Positions 42,713-52,120 of a stretch of 64,000 nucleotides of DNA are shown here, in pieces. Position 1 is the stretch's first letter. Each line of letters begins with the position of its first letter. The DNA is from an uncultured Eubacteriales bacterium. GTDB lineage: Bacteria; Bacillota; Clostridia; Oscillospirales; CAG-272. Made by a program: the position numbers and the translations under genes. The DNA lies in assembly GCA_958352145.1 (NCBI GenBank), contig CATWNM010000001.1, forward strand, positions 88,909 to 152,908, in the 5' to 3' direction. The notes beneath the pieces are model-generated. The model was not told the DNA's origin. It saw only the letters and a list, made by a program, of their open reading frames with translations, and ran no database searches.

Positions 42713-43794
42713 TACCCCTCACCTCCTGCTTTGCGCCTGCCTTGGGCAAAAGCCGCGCGCACGCGGATTTTTCCGAAAAAATTCCGGACGGCCGCGCTGT
42801 TATTGAGCAGCATCATCAAAATCAGAACAATCGCGTAAATCAGCATCCTATACTTGTTCAGGCTTCGAAGCGCCTCGGGCAAAACATAGAGCACGACGGT
42901 CGAAATCACAACATTACGCATCTTCCGCATGCCGCCAAGTACGACAAAGACCAAAATCAAAATGGAGAGATTATAGTCGAACTTGGAAGCGGTCAGCGTA
43001 TTCAGATTATGCGAATACAAAACCCCTGCCACGCCGGCAAAAAACGCCGACATAACAAACGCGGTCATTTTGGCGCGCGTGACATTTACCCCCATCGCTT
43101 CGGCGGCAATGCGGTTTTCACGCGCAGCCATCACCGCTCTGCCCTGCTTGGAGTCGATGAAATTGAGCATCACCACAAGCGCGATCATCACGGTGATAAA
43201 ACAAATCACAAAAGTCGAGTCCTTCGGCGTGCCACTGATACCCATTGCGCCTTTCAGATAATCCGTTCTTGTTGCAGCATCAAAGGCATGCGCGCTTAAA
43301 CGCTCAACACCGAGCGAAACAAACAAACCGTTTTTATCGGTCGAGATATATAAATTATTCAATACACTCTTGATAATCTCGCCAAAAGCTAGCGTGACAA
43401 TCGCCAGATAATCTCCGCGCAGGCGCAGCACCGGTATGCCGATCAAAAAACCAAAAACCGCCGCCGTCACGCCGCCGAGCAGTAAAGCAAGCGGAAAGCG
43501 CAGCGCTGAATTTGCAAGAACACCGCTCATCGCAACCGAAAAAATACTGCCGGTATAAGCGCCGATGCACATAAAGCCGGCTTGTCCAAGGCTGAGTTCT
43601 CCCGAAATGCCGACAACCAAATTCAGCGCCAGCGCCGCAAGAACATAAACACAGGTCGGCACCAAAAGTCCGGTAAAAGAACGGCTGGCCCGCCCGCTGG
43701 CAAGAAAAATCTGTATCGCAATAAAAATAACGAGCATCATGCCATAGGTGATATATCTGTCTTTTACCTTGCCAGTAAGCTTAAGTCCTTTCAC
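42712..43794 (-). CDS. livM: Branched-chain amino-acid ABC permease LivM
   Basis: A 360-residue permease with ten or so membrane segments and the family motif GELSLGQAGFMCIGAYTGS followed by RLRGDYLAIVTLAFGEIIKSVLNN. A GTG start at 43794 has AGGTGA upstream. It pairs with LivH. Confidence 0.92.
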   Translation of the reverse strand: MKGLKLTGKVKDRYITYGMMLVIFIAIQIFLASGRASRSFTGLLVPTCVYVLAALALNLVVGISGELSLGQAGFMCIGAYTGSIFSVAMSGVLANSALRFPLALLLGGVTAAVFGFLIGIPVLRLRGDYLAIVTLAFGEIIKSVLNNLYISTDKNGLFVSLGVERLSAHAFDAATRTDYLKGAMGISGTPKDSTFVICFITVMIALVVMLNFIDSKQGRAVMAARENRIAAEAMGVNVTRAKMTAFVMSAFFAGVAGVLYSHNLNTLTASKFDYNLSILILVFVVLGGMRKMRNVVISTVVLYVLPEALRSLNKYRMLIYAIVLILMMLLNNSAAVRNFFGKIRVRAAFAQGRRKAGGEG

Positions 43795-43805
43795 AGAAAA
43801 TCACC

Positions 43806-44684
43806 TCACACTTTTTCGTTGATCTTCTTGCCCATGATCCCGGTCGGCTTGACTAGAAGAATGACAATCAAGACCGCAAACACGATCGCATCGGACAATT
43901 CAGAGGAAATATACGCTTTGCTCAAATTTTCAATCACGCCCAGCACAATGCCGCCGATCATAGCGCCCGGAATCGAACCGATGCCGCCGAATACCGCCGC
44001 GGTAAACGCCTTAATACCGGGCATAGCGCCCGTATAAGGGCTGATCTGCGGATAAGTGGAGCACAAGAGAACGCTTGCAATCCCCGCAAGCGCCGATCCG
44101 ATCGCAAAAGTCAAGGTAATCGTTGCGTTGACATTGATCCCCATCAGCTGCGCCGCCCCTTTATCCTCGGATACGGCAAGCATCGCTTTTCCGCTCTTTG
44201 TGCGGTTTACGAACAGTGTCAGAAGTATCATAATTAATACCGAAACCACGATCGTAACAATCGTTTCACCGGTGACATTAACATTGCCGATCGGTAGAGA
44301 AAACTTGGGAACGACGGAAGTAAAACTGCGCGCCTGAGAACCGAAAATCAGCAAAGCTGAATTCTGCAAAAGATAACTGACGCCGATCGCCGTAATCAAA
44401 ACGGCCAGCGGCGGCGCGGTACGCAGCGGCTTATAAGCCACCTTTTCAATCACCACGCCCAGCAGTGTGCAGGAAAGAATTCCTGCGGCAATGGCAAGCC
44501 ACACAGGACAATACAGTGTGGAAATCGCAATAAACACGACATAACCACCGATCATAATCACGTCGCCGTGCGCAAAATTCAGCATTTTCGCAATACCGTA
44601 CACCATCGTATATCCGAGCGCAATCAGCGCATAGATACTGCCAAGACTGATACCGGTTATGAGATAGGTTAAAAAACTACTCAT
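43806..44684 (-). CDS. livH: Branched-chain amino-acid ABC permease LivH
   Basis: A 292-residue permease of the LivH family: YGIAKMLNFAHGDVIMIGGY, DKGAAQLMGINVNATITLTFAIGS, KAFTAAVFGGIGSIPGAMIGG. It follows the binding-protein gene after an attenuator-like hairpin. Confidence 0.92.
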   Translation of the reverse strand: MSSFLTYLITGISLGSIYALIALGYTMVYGIAKMLNFAHGDVIMIGGYVVFIAISTLYCPVWLAIAAGILSCTLLGVVIEKVAYKPLRTAPPLAVLITAIGVSYLLQNSALLIFGSQARSFTSVVPKFSLPIGNVNVTGETIVTIVVSVLIMILLTLFVNRTKSGKAMLAVSEDKGAAQLMGINVNATITLTFAIGSALAGIASVLLCSTYPQISPYTGAMPGIKAFTAAVFGGIGSIPGAMIGGIVLGVIENLSKAYISSELSDAIVFAVLIVILLVKPTGIMGKKINEKV

Positions 44685-44784
44685 AAATCTGCTTCCTCTC
44701 TCAAATATTCAGAAGGCGCGCAAACCGAGCCGTGCTTTATAACCACCCGATCAGGACGGCGGCAGGCAGCTTCCGAATAAAACA

Positions 44785-44810
44785 ATTAGGCTATTGGAAA
44801 ATAGCCTAAT
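44785..44810 (-). terminator. Intercistronic attenuator between livJ and livH
   Basis: Perfect 11-bp stem ATTAGGCTATT/AATAGCCTAAT with a GGAA (tetraloop) and TTGTTTTATT on the minus strand. Likely keeps binding-protein mRNA in excess. Confidence 0.8.
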
Positions 44811-44847
44811 CATTTTATCATATTTCGCAGTAAAGTGCAAGAAAAAA

Positions 44848-46002
44848 TTACATTGCAGAATATGCGCCGTCTTTGATGACCATCGCCTTCGGATCTTTGG
44901 TCGGTTCGCCCTCCGCATTCCAAGTCATCTTACCAGTAACGCCGTCGACTTCAATCTGAGTCATAACAGCCACAATTGCATCGCAAAGATCGGAAACGCT
45001 CATCGAAGCGTCGGTAATATTGGCTTTCTCCAGCGCTGCGGCAACCGTATACACCGCATCGTATGCATCCGCCGCAAATTGGTTCGGAATCTCGCCGTTA
45101 TTCGCAGCTTTGTACGCATTGGTGAACTTCACGGTCTTTTCATCCGCAGCATCCGCAGCAAACGGCGTCAAAAGCATAACGCCCTCCGCCAGAGAAGCTT
45201 TGTCTCCAAGCTGAGAAATCAGACCATCCAAACCGTCGCAGCCAAAATACTGAATATCCAGCCCAGCAGTGCTGGCCTGCTCCAAAATCAAAGCTGCTTC
45301 TTCATAGTAGATCGGCAGGAACAAAAGATCCGCGCCGCTTTCCTTGATTTTCTGGATCTGAACGCTGAAATCGGTCGCGCTGTCACTGGTAAATGCCTGC
45401 GCAGTCACGATCTCCAACCCGATTTCCTTCGCTTTTGCAGCAAACTTTTCATAAATGCCCGAAGAATATACATCTGAACTGTCATAGATCACCGCAACCT
45501 TCTGCGCCACATCATTTTCTTTAATATACTGCGCGGCGCCGATCCCCTGGTTCGGATCGCTGAAGCAAACGCGGAACGCATTTGGCGCGGCAATGGATTC
45601 CACAGCGGAAGCAGACGGGGTAATCATAAAAATATTGTCTTTATCCGCCTCGGCCACAACAGCCACACAGGGGCTGCTGGTAACCGTCCCGATTAGGATC
45701 TGCATGCCTTTGTCCATCAGGCTGTTATAAGCGAGAACGGCCTTTTCTGGATCATGCTCGTCATCCTGAAATTCCAGTTTCAACTGAATGCCGTTAACGC
45801 CGCCGGCGGCGTTGATCTCATTTACAGCGAGCTGCGCGCCCTTCATAACACCGGTTCCGTAACTGGCTGCGCCGCCCGTGAGCGGTCCAATGCCGCCAAG
45901 AACAAGCGTGCCGCCTTCTGATGTTCCGCTTTCTCCGCAGGACGCAAAAACAGCCAAACAAAAAATCGCTGCAAGCGTGACTGCCAAAATCTTCTTTATC
46001 AT
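44848..46002 (-). CDS. livJ: Branched-chain amino-acid ABC substrate-binding lipoprotein
   Basis: A 384-residue family 6 peripheral binding protein (Leu/Ile/Val type): signal peptide to FASC lipobox, GGIGPLTGGAASYGTGVMKGAQLAVNEINAAGG, and the C-terminal MSVSDLCDAIVAVM and YEEAALILEQA features. It is first in the Liv operon. A promoter is at 46063-46091. Confidence 0.92.
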   Translation of the reverse strand: MIKKILAVTLAAIFCLAVFASCGESGTSEGGTLVLGGIGPLTGGAASYGTGVMKGAQLAVNEINAAGGVNGIQLKLEFQDDEHDPEKAVLAYNSLMDKGMQILIGTVTSSPCVAVVAEADKDNIFMITPSASAVESIAAPNAFRVCFSDPNQGIGAAQYIKENDVAQKVAVIYDSSDVYSSGIYEKFAAKAKEIGLEIVTAQAFTSDSATDFSVQIQKIKESGADLLFLPIYYEEAALILEQASTAGLDIQYFGCDGLDGLISQLGDKASLAEGVMLLTPFAADAADEKTVKFTNAYKAANNGEIPNQFAADAYDAVYTVAAALEKANITDASMSVSDLCDAIVAVMTQIEVDGVTGKMTWNAEGEPTKDPKAMVIKDGAYSAM

Positions 46003-46062
46003 GTCTTTTATCCTCCGTTTAAAATTACCATTTGAGCTATGTACCCAAAATAGTATGGAATT

Positions 46063-46091
46063 ATAATACTATGATTTATCCGCCGTGTCAA
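46063..46091 (-). promoter_or_regulatory. Promoter of the Liv operon
   Basis: Perfect TTGACA (46086-46091), 17-bp spacer, TATTAT (46063-46068) on the minus strand. Confidence 0.75.
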
Positions 46092-46206
46092 TAAAATTCC
46101 CAGCAAAATCCGAAAAAAAATAAACAAACTTTACAGAAAAACATCAAAAGTTTTTTTACATGCGCACAGATTTATAAAGCAAAAAATTAAAGCGAAGCAT
46201 GCTGTA

Positions 46207-46397
46207 CACGCTCCGCCAAGACTGTCGAAAAACTATGTTTTCGACAGGAAAGACCGCGTTCACTCGCGTCTTCGCGCCGCTTACGCGGCACTCACGCGGC
46301 CACAAGATGTAAAAAAGTCGGCAAAGTCGTCTTTTTTACGAAACTTGTATAGTATTTTGTTTGTGCAAATACTTTTCGACACGCTGAGCGGAGCGTG
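46207..46397. mobile_element. MITE-like element with 25-bp inverted ends
   Basis: The left end (46207-46231) and right end (46373-46397) are inverted copies sharing CACGCTCCGC and TGTCGAAAA with about five mismatches between. The interior has further palindromes (GTCGAAAA/TTTTCGAC near 46225-46246; paired AAAAAAGTCG/CGTCTTTTTT near 46300-46340). No coding capacity. Such ~190-bp non-coding elements with terminal repeats are miniature transposon-like or REP-type units. Confidence 0.55.
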
Positions 46398-46412
46398 CTA
46401 TACACGCTCCGC
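46388..46412 (-). terminator. Possible terminator of lrgB
   Basis: Stem GCGGAGCGTG/CACGCTCCGC with a 5-base loop 37 bp past the lrgB stop; the T tail is absent, so it may just belong to the MITE-like element. Confidence 0.4.
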
Positions 46413-46448
46413 CCTTAAAAAGCTTTCCTAATAATATATTGCAGTTAC

Positions 46449-47147
46449 CTACAGCGGGTAAATTTCCACAAACACCGGCATCAGCGCCACGGTTAAAAGT
46501 CCTGAAACAACAATCGCCAGACTGCTCATCGCGCCTTCCATTTCTCCCATTTCGAGCGCCTTCGCCGTACCGATGGCATGCGAACAGGTGCCTATGGCAA
46601 GCCCTTTGGCAAGCGGCATTGTGATACGGAACAGCCGCAAAAGCCCTTCGGCAAACATATTACCGAATATTCCGCTCACAATAATGACCGCAACCGCGAT
46701 AGAACCATACCCGCCGTATTCTTCCACCAGCCCAAGGCCGATCGCCGAAGTCACCGATTTCGGGAGCAGCGTTACATACTGCGCATAATCTAGCCGGAAC
46801 AGCAAAGAAAGCAGAAAAACGGAAAAAAAACTGGCCAGCGTGCCCGCAAGCACGCTGAGCAGCAGCGAAAAAGCATTCTTTTTCAAAATTTCAAACTGCT
46901 CGTAAAGCGGGATCGCAAGACACACAGTAGCCGGCGTCAGCCACCATGAAATATATTTTGCGCTTGCATAATAGGTCTCATACGGAATATCCAGCAAAAG
47001 CAGCATACCGGCCACAAACAAAACGGCGATCAACATCGGGTTGAAAATCGCCTTTTTAAATCGCTTTTGGAGAAAAAGTCCAAGATAGTATCCGCAAATA
47101 CTGACCGCCGCGCCGAAAAAAGCCGAAGCGGATAAAAAATCCTTCAT
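46449..47147 (-). CDS. lrgB: LrgB/CidB family membrane protein
   Basis: A 232-residue polytopic protein with the family motifs: KRFKKAIFNPMLIAVLF, YAQYVTLLPKSVTSAIGLGLVEEYGGYGSIAV and KGLAIGTCSHAIGTAKALEMGE. LrgB works with LrgA in holin-like control of murein hydrolases; in several Bacillota the pair is a pyruvate transporter. Overlaps lrgA by 4 bp and is the last gene of the long operon. Confidence 0.9.
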   Translation of the reverse strand: MKDFLSASAFFGAAVSICGYYLGLFLQKRFKKAIFNPMLIAVLFVAGMLLLLDIPYETYYASAKYISWWLTPATVCLAIPLYEQFEILKKNAFSLLLSVLAGTLASFFSVFLLSLLFRLDYAQYVTLLPKSVTSAIGLGLVEEYGGYGSIAVAVIIVSGIFGNMFAEGLLRLFRITMPLAKGLAIGTCSHAIGTAKALEMGEMEGAMSSLAIVVSGLLTVALMPVFVEIYPL

Positions 47148-47497
47148 CGTCCTCGCCTCCCAGTCAACAACTGCGCCGCAAGTCCGGTAACGGCCAACAC
47201 CAAAACCGTCGTCACCGGAATGATAACCAGCAGCGGCAGCGCCATCTTGCGCAATACGCCGAAAGCCGCGATCAGCCCGACCGTCGAGGGAATAAACATA
47301 AGCTGCATGTTTCCGGTCAAAAAATCTCCGGTATTCTTGACATCTTCAAGACGCACCGCCTTGAATTCAAGCAACAGAAACAAAATCACGAGGCCGTAAA
47401 TTCCAGCGGGAATATTCAGCGGCACCAAAGCACGGATCGTTTCGCCCGCAAAGCACGCGGCAAGAATCACAGCCATTTGACGAATCGCGCGCATCAT
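47144..47497 (-). CDS. lrgA: LrgA/CidA family holin-like membrane protein
   Basis: A 117-residue protein (118 if the GTG at 47500 is used), four membrane segments, with the conserved LNIPAGIYGLVILFLLLEFKAVRLEDV and MQLMFIPSTVGLIAAFGVL. ATG 47497 overlaps the ktrA stop. Partner of LrgB. Confidence 0.9.
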   Translation of the reverse strand: MMRAIRQMAVILAACFAGETIRALVPLNIPAGIYGLVILFLLLEFKAVRLEDVKNTGDFLTGNMQLMFIPSTVGLIAAFGVLRKMALPLLVIIPVTTVLVLAVTGLAAQLLTGRRGR

Positions 47498-48150
47498 CAC
47501 GCCCGAATCAGCTTGGAAAGGCTCGCGTTATCGCCCATGAGCATAACCTGCATGTTTTCTTTAAATATATATCCGGCTCCGACGCTCGGACGAAGCGGAC
47601 GGCCGGCGGATTCCTTGACGCCGAGAATGTTCACGCCGTATTTGGCGCGCACATCAAGCTCACGAACGCTTTTTCCGACCCACCTCTGCGGCACAGCGAT
47701 TTCATAGATAGAATAGCCGCCCTCTAGTTCAAAGCAATCGAACACGGAATTCCGGCCGCAGATTTTCGCCAACCGGTCGCCCGCGTCCCGCTCCGGGAAC
47801 ACAACTTTATCCGCGCCGAGACGCAGCAAAAGCTTTTCATGCATGTCGCTGCCCGCTTTGGCAAAAATGCATTTTGCGCCGTTATCCTTGAGCAGCGTTA
47901 CCGCTACCAGAGAATCCTGAAGGCTTTCGCCAATGGTAACGAATACAAGATCAAAGTCTTCCACGCCAAGCGAACGGATAAAATTCTCGTTTGTGCAGTC
48001 GCCGATCTTGGCGCCCGCCGTATATTCCAAAACCCGACTGATATTTTCTTCGTTCGTGTCGCAGACCACGATTTGATTGCCCAGTTCAAACAACGGCTTC
48101 ACCATCGCCGATCCAAAGCGCCCAAGACCGATAATCAGTATGTTTTTCAT
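47497..48150 (-). CDS. ktrA: Potassium uptake regulatory subunit KtrA/TrkA-like
   Basis: A 217-residue RCK protein: N-terminal NAD(H)/nucleotide-binding Rossmann fold (IIGLGRFGSAMVKPLFELGNQIVVCDTNEEN), then a C-terminal RCK_C domain. It gates the KtrB channel in response to ATP/ADP and c-di-AMP in other Bacillota. Follows ktrB by 14 bp. Confidence 0.92.
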   Translation of the reverse strand: MKNILIIGLGRFGSAMVKPLFELGNQIVVCDTNEENISRVLEYTAGAKIGDCTNENFIRSLGVEDFDLVFVTIGESLQDSLVAVTLLKDNGAKCIFAKAGSDMHEKLLLRLGADKVVFPERDAGDRLAKICGRNSVFDCFELEGGYSIYEIAVPQRWVGKSVRELDVRAKYGVNILGVKESAGRPLRPSVGAGYIFKENMQVMLMGDNASLSKLIRA

Positions 48151-48164
48151 AAATGCGATCCTTT

Positions 48165-49508
48165 CTACCCTACCGCTATATTTTCAACGGGACACCGCCC
48201 GGCCGGCGTTTGCCTTGACCGGGAAAGAGAAAGCAGCACCGTAAGGCCGCCCACCCTGCCCAAAAACATCAATACGGTCACAATGATTTTGGAAAGCGGC
48301 CCAAGCTCCGGCGTAACCGAAAGACTGAGACCTACTGTGGCCATAGCCGATACAGTTTCAAATAAAGCCGCAAGAATATCGATATCCTCCAGCGCGCTGA
48401 CCGCAATGCCGGCCGCCAGCGCCAAAAACAAATAGAGGACAAACACGGCGATCGCGGTGCGAATCACCGGCCGATCCACACGCCGACCAAAGCACTCCAC
48501 ATCCTCTTTTCTCCGAAAAATCGAACGCACCAGCAAAAAAAGTACGGCAATCGTCGTCGTTTTGATGCCGCCTGCTGTTGAGCCCGGCGAGCCGCCGACC
48601 AACATAAGACAAATCATCAGCATCTGCGCGCCGCCGCCGATCTGCGAGAGATCCGCTGTGGAAAATCCTGCTGTACGCGCGCTGACCGACTGAAACAGCG
48701 AAATCAGCGCCCGCTCCCCGACGCTTCTGTCCGCCTGCGCCGCGCTGTCATAAGACAAGAGAAAGAAGAAAAGCGCGCCGCCAAAAATCAAGATACCGCT
48801 CGTTACAACGACCACTTTGGTGTGTAGCGCATAACGCTTGAAACGAAACCCATTGTTCTTCAAATCCCGCCAAACGAAAAAACCGAGACCGCCAATCATA
48901 ATAAGCATCATGATGATCGTGCACACATACGGATTTCCGGCATACCCGGAAAGGGAAGCAAACGGAGTTTCTTCGCCCATCAGATCAAAACCGGCATTGC
49001 AGAACGCGCTGACCGAGTGAAATACCGCAAAGTAACACCCCTTGGCAAACCCGAATTCCGGAATAAACGAAAAAGAAAGCAAAACGGCACCGATCCCCTC
49101 GATCAGCAGCACGCCCGCGGCAATAAAGCGGGTCATACGCACGACGCCGCGCGTAGAAGAAGCGCCAATGGATTCCTGCATAGCGAGCCGATGACGCATG
49201 CCGATCTTTGCATGCACCATCGACAAAAAATACATCGAAAGCGTAATGATCCCGATCCCGCCGACCTGGATCAGCAAAAGAATCACAATCTGCCCAAACA
49301 TGGACCAGTGCGTATACGTATCATACACCACAAGCCCGGTTACGCAAGAAGCGCTCGTCGACGTTAACAGCGCGTCAACGAACGGTACAGCCTCTCCCGA
49401 CCGGGCGGCGGCAGGCAGGCTGAGCAAAAGTGTGCCCGCAAGCACTAAAGCGGCAAACGCGCAGGTGATCATTTGCAGCGGGGTAAGCTGTTTTTTCTTA
49501 AGCTTCAT
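48165..49508 (-). CDS. ktrB: Potassium uptake membrane subunit KtrB/TrkH-like
   Basis: A 447-residue protein of the SKT superfamily with four pore-loop motifs: SASCVTGLVVYDT, SVSAFCNAGFDL, SVSARTAGFSTADL and SAMATVGLSLSV, each with the selectivity glycine. It is the channel that takes up K+ under control of KtrA. It overlaps the rluA gene by 4 bp. Confidence 0.92.
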   Translation of the reverse strand: MKLKKKQLTPLQMITCAFAALVLAGTLLLSLPAAARSGEAVPFVDALLTSTSASCVTGLVVYDTYTHWSMFGQIVILLLIQVGGIGIITLSMYFLSMVHAKIGMRHRLAMQESIGASSTRGVVRMTRFIAAGVLLIEGIGAVLLSFSFIPEFGFAKGCYFAVFHSVSAFCNAGFDLMGEETPFASLSGYAGNPYVCTIIMMLIMIGGLGFFVWRDLKNNGFRFKRYALHTKVVVVTSGILIFGGALFFFLLSYDSAAQADRSVGERALISLFQSVSARTAGFSTADLSQIGGGAQMLMICLMLVGGSPGSTAGGIKTTTIAVLFLLVRSIFRRKEDVECFGRRVDRPVIRTAIAVFVLYLFLALAAGIAVSALEDIDILAALFETVSAMATVGLSLSVTPELGPLSKIIVTVLMFLGRVGGLTVLLSLSRSRQTPAGRCPVENIAVG

Positions 49509-50452
49509 AACTCTCCAACCGTATGCGCAGCTATGCGCAGTTTACACAGCAAAGCCTCAAAATTGCCCGGCAGCGCGCTCTCAAAATGCATAAGTTCACC
49601 GCTGCGCGGATGCGTCAGCGTCAGCCGCCATGCGTGCAGCGCCTGACCCGAAATCAAACCATCATTTTGCTTTTCGAACTTTGTCTTTCCGCCGCCGTAT
49701 ACCGTATCGCCCAGAATCGGATGTCCGATACTGGAAAGATGCACACGAATCTGATGCGTCCGTCCGGTCTCCAGCTTCATTTCCAGAAGCGCAAATCCGT
49801 CAAACCGTTCAGCTACCCGGTAATGCGTGACGGCCGGACGCCCCCCGGCAACCACCGCCATTTTTTTTCGGTCCTTCGGATTTCGGCCAATGGGTTTGTC
49901 GATCGTCCCTTCGTCCGCACGAAAACAGCCGGTGACAATCGCTTTGTATTCGCGGTCGATACTGTGGGTTTTAAGCCCTTCCGAAAGTTTGACATGCGCA
50001 AAATCATTTTTTGCAATCACAAGCAAGCCGCTCGTATCCTTATCGATCCGATGTACGATACCGGGGCGTCGTTCACCGCCGATACCGGACAGCCGGCCGC
50101 CCATGTGAAACAAAAGAGCGTTTACCAGCGTCCCGCGCTCATTTCCGGCAGCGGGATGCACCACCATCCCCGACGGCTTGTTGACGACGGCAATATCCTC
50201 ATCTTCATATAGAATTTCAAGAGGAAGCGCCTCTGGCGCCGTCCCGGTCTCACGCACAGGCGGGCGCGTCACCGCCACGAGATCGCCCTCGCGCAGCCGG
50301 AAATTTTTCTCGGCAGGACGACCGCAGACAAGCGCGTTTCCCTCTGAAAGCATTCTCGCCGCTGCCGTGCGCGTTAAGCCGAACTGACTGCTGATAAACA
50401 CATCTGCCCGCTGCCCCGCCTCGGCGGCGCCGACCATGCGCGTCTCACTCAT
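49505..50452 (-). CDS. RluA/RluD family 23S rRNA pseudouridine synthase
   Basis: A 315-residue pseudouridine synthase: S4-like N-terminus (RADVFISSQFGLTRTAAARMLSEGNALV) and a catalytic domain with the conserved HRIDKDTSGLLVIAKN (catalytic Asp) and GRTHQIRVHL motif. The start overlaps the lspA stop; ATG 50452 has GGGAG upstream. RluD-type enzymes modify helix 69 of 23S rRNA, but the exact target is not provable. Confidence 0.92.
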   Translation of the reverse strand: MSETRMVGAAEAGQRADVFISSQFGLTRTAAARMLSEGNALVCGRPAEKNFRLREGDLVAVTRPPVRETGTAPEALPLEILYEDEDIAVVNKPSGMVVHPAAGNERGTLVNALLFHMGGRLSGIGGERRPGIVHRIDKDTSGLLVIAKNDFAHVKLSEGLKTHSIDREYKAIVTGCFRADEGTIDKPIGRNPKDRKKMAVVAGGRPAVTHYRVAERFDGFALLEMKLETGRTHQIRVHLSSIGHPILGDTVYGGGKTKFEKQNDGLISGQALHAWRLTLTHPRSGELMHFESALPGNFEALLCKLRIAAHTVGEL

Positions 50453-50913
50453 TTTGTCCGCTCCCGCTTCATTTCCCAAAGCGCGGCAACGATCAGCAAA
50501 GCGCCGCCGATGCATACTGCGCAGTCGGCAATATTAAATACCCATTTCCAAAAACGAAACAGGCGCACATCGATAAAATCCACAACATATCCAAGCAGGC
50601 ACCGGTCAAACATATTGCCGATTCCCCCGCCTACGATCAGCGCAAGTGAGGTACGCAGCAGGGGCCGCTTGCCCTGAATCATAAAAGAATACACAAGCAG
50701 CAAAACGATCGCTGCGCAGGACGCCAGCATAAAAATCCAGCGCTGATCTGCCAAAATACCGAACGCCGCGCCTCGATTCTCAAGATAGGTGAAATGCAGC
50801 GCGCCGTCAATCACCGGTATACTGCCCTTTTCCATCAGGACAACAACCGCCCACTGCTTGGTCAGTTGATCGAGCACGCACACGGCCAGCATAAGCACAA
50901 TATATATCGCCAT
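50449..50913 (-). CDS. lspA: Signal peptidase II (lipoprotein)
   Basis: A 154-residue, four-segment membrane aspartyl protease that cleaves prolipoprotein signal peptides. Catalytic-region motifs: NRGAAFGIL, and GGGIGNMFDR then GYVVDFIDV (active Asp). It pairs with the many lipobox lipoproteins in this window. Confidence 0.95.
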   Translation of the reverse strand: MAIYIVLMLAVCVLDQLTKQWAVVVLMEKGSIPVIDGALHFTYLENRGAAFGILADQRWIFMLASCAAIVLLLVYSFMIQGKRPLLRTSLALIVGGGIGNMFDRCLLGYVVDFIDVRLFRFWKWVFNIADCAVCIGGALLIVAALWEMKRERTK

Positions 50914-50915
50914 AA

Positions 50916-51917
50916 CTACTCCATAAAACGTCCGATATCCTTTTGTCCGTTTCCGGCACTCTCCATGATCTTGCGGATATCGTCAAAATCATCCGCCGCA
51001 TCCGCATAGGTGACGGTCACCGTATCATAGGGCTTGTATTTTTTCTGCGCGGCAGGCGCGCTTCCGTCCTCCGCAAGCAGCTTTCCGCCCGCAAAAGCAA
51101 AATCCTTAAGCAAAGCGTCATCCTGCGCGGACGGCGCTTTCATGCCCGCATTTGGAGAAGCGGAGCCGCTCGCCGCCGCAGCCGGACGCGGCTTTGCATC
51201 TGGTATAGGAACAGACGGAAGAATGCGCGCAGGCCGGACCGGAACAGCGCCTTGTTCGCGCGGCCCCGCAGTCTGCGCAGCAGGCGCCTTCTGTACCGGC
51301 GCTTTTTTCTCGGCGACAGCAGCAGCTATATCCGCCGGCGCGGTCGCGTCGAGTTCAGAGAGCGCGCGCACCGTATCTTCCACCAGCGTGCGGAACCGCG
51401 CTTCAAACGCTTTTGTCCGGAGCGTCAGTTCAGCGGCTTTCTGCCCTGCTTCAGCCGCTTCGGCGCGGCGCTCGGCAAGCAGCGTTTTACCCTGCCGGTC
51501 GGCCGCGGCCAATATTTTATCGGCATTTTGCTTTGCAGCCTGCAGCCGTTCCGCCGAACGCTTTTCTGTTTCGGCGGCCATCGCTTCCGCGCGCGCCTTT
51601 GCCTCCGTTAAAACCTCGCTGGCTTTTCGTGCCGCTTCTTTTGTCAGGCGAGCTGCTTCGCTTTTCGCCGCATCCGTAATTTTACACGCCTCGGCGCGCG
51701 CAGCTTCAAGCAAACGATACGCCTCTTCTTCCTTCCGGCCGATTTCGGCGCGCCGGCTTTCATAAGCGTCCAGCTTTACCTGCAGCGCCGACAGACTCTG
51801 CTCGCTTTGCTCCGCAGAATTTAAAATATCCGTGAGAAAGCCGTCCACCTCTTTCGGATTATAGCCCGCTACGCTCTTGGAAAACTTAGCGCCGCGCAGT
51901 TGTTCGCAAATACCCAT
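50916..51917 (-). CDS. DivIVA domain-containing protein
   Basis: A 333-residue protein: DivIVA N-terminal region (KFSKSVAGYNPKEVDGFLTDI), then a long coiled coil (about 40-190), a Pro/Ala-rich linker, and a short C-terminal part with a DFDDIRKIMES motif. DivIVA proteins mark curved membranes at poles and septa. ATG 51917 is preceded by GAGGGG; a longer ORF (to 52028) is not supported. Confidence 0.9.
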   Translation of the reverse strand: MGICEQLRGAKFSKSVAGYNPKEVDGFLTDILNSAEQSEQSLSALQVKLDAYESRRAEIGRKEEEAYRLLEAARAEACKITDAAKSEAARLTKEAARKASEVLTEAKARAEAMAAETEKRSAERLQAAKQNADKILAAADRQGKTLLAERRAEAAEAGQKAAELTLRTKAFEARFRTLVEDTVRALSELDATAPADIAAAVAEKKAPVQKAPAAQTAGPREQGAVPVRPARILPSVPIPDAKPRPAAAASGSASPNAGMKAPSAQDDALLKDFAFAGGKLLAEDGSAPAAQKKYKPYDTVTVTYADAADDFDDIRKIMESAGNGQKDIGRFME

Positions 51918-52120
51918 AAAACGTCCCCTCACTTCCATATATCTAATATACTTATCATACGCCCGTTTTTCACAACGATTCTTCTCAAAATAAGCCGCAA
52001 TTGACCTTTCCGACACGCAGTCCGGCAAAACGCTTTACCGAACCTGTGCATTTTCCCCGCCGCCGTACCCGCGGCTGCGTTTTCAGAGGAACAGTACGCA
52101 AACACACATAAAATACATGC

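Larger units (their letters stand above)
46092..46448. other. Gene-free region with a MITE-like element
   Basis: No gene. AT-rich from 46092 to about 46190, then the palindromic element at 46207-46397 and the lrgB terminator at 46388-46412. Confidence 0.5.
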
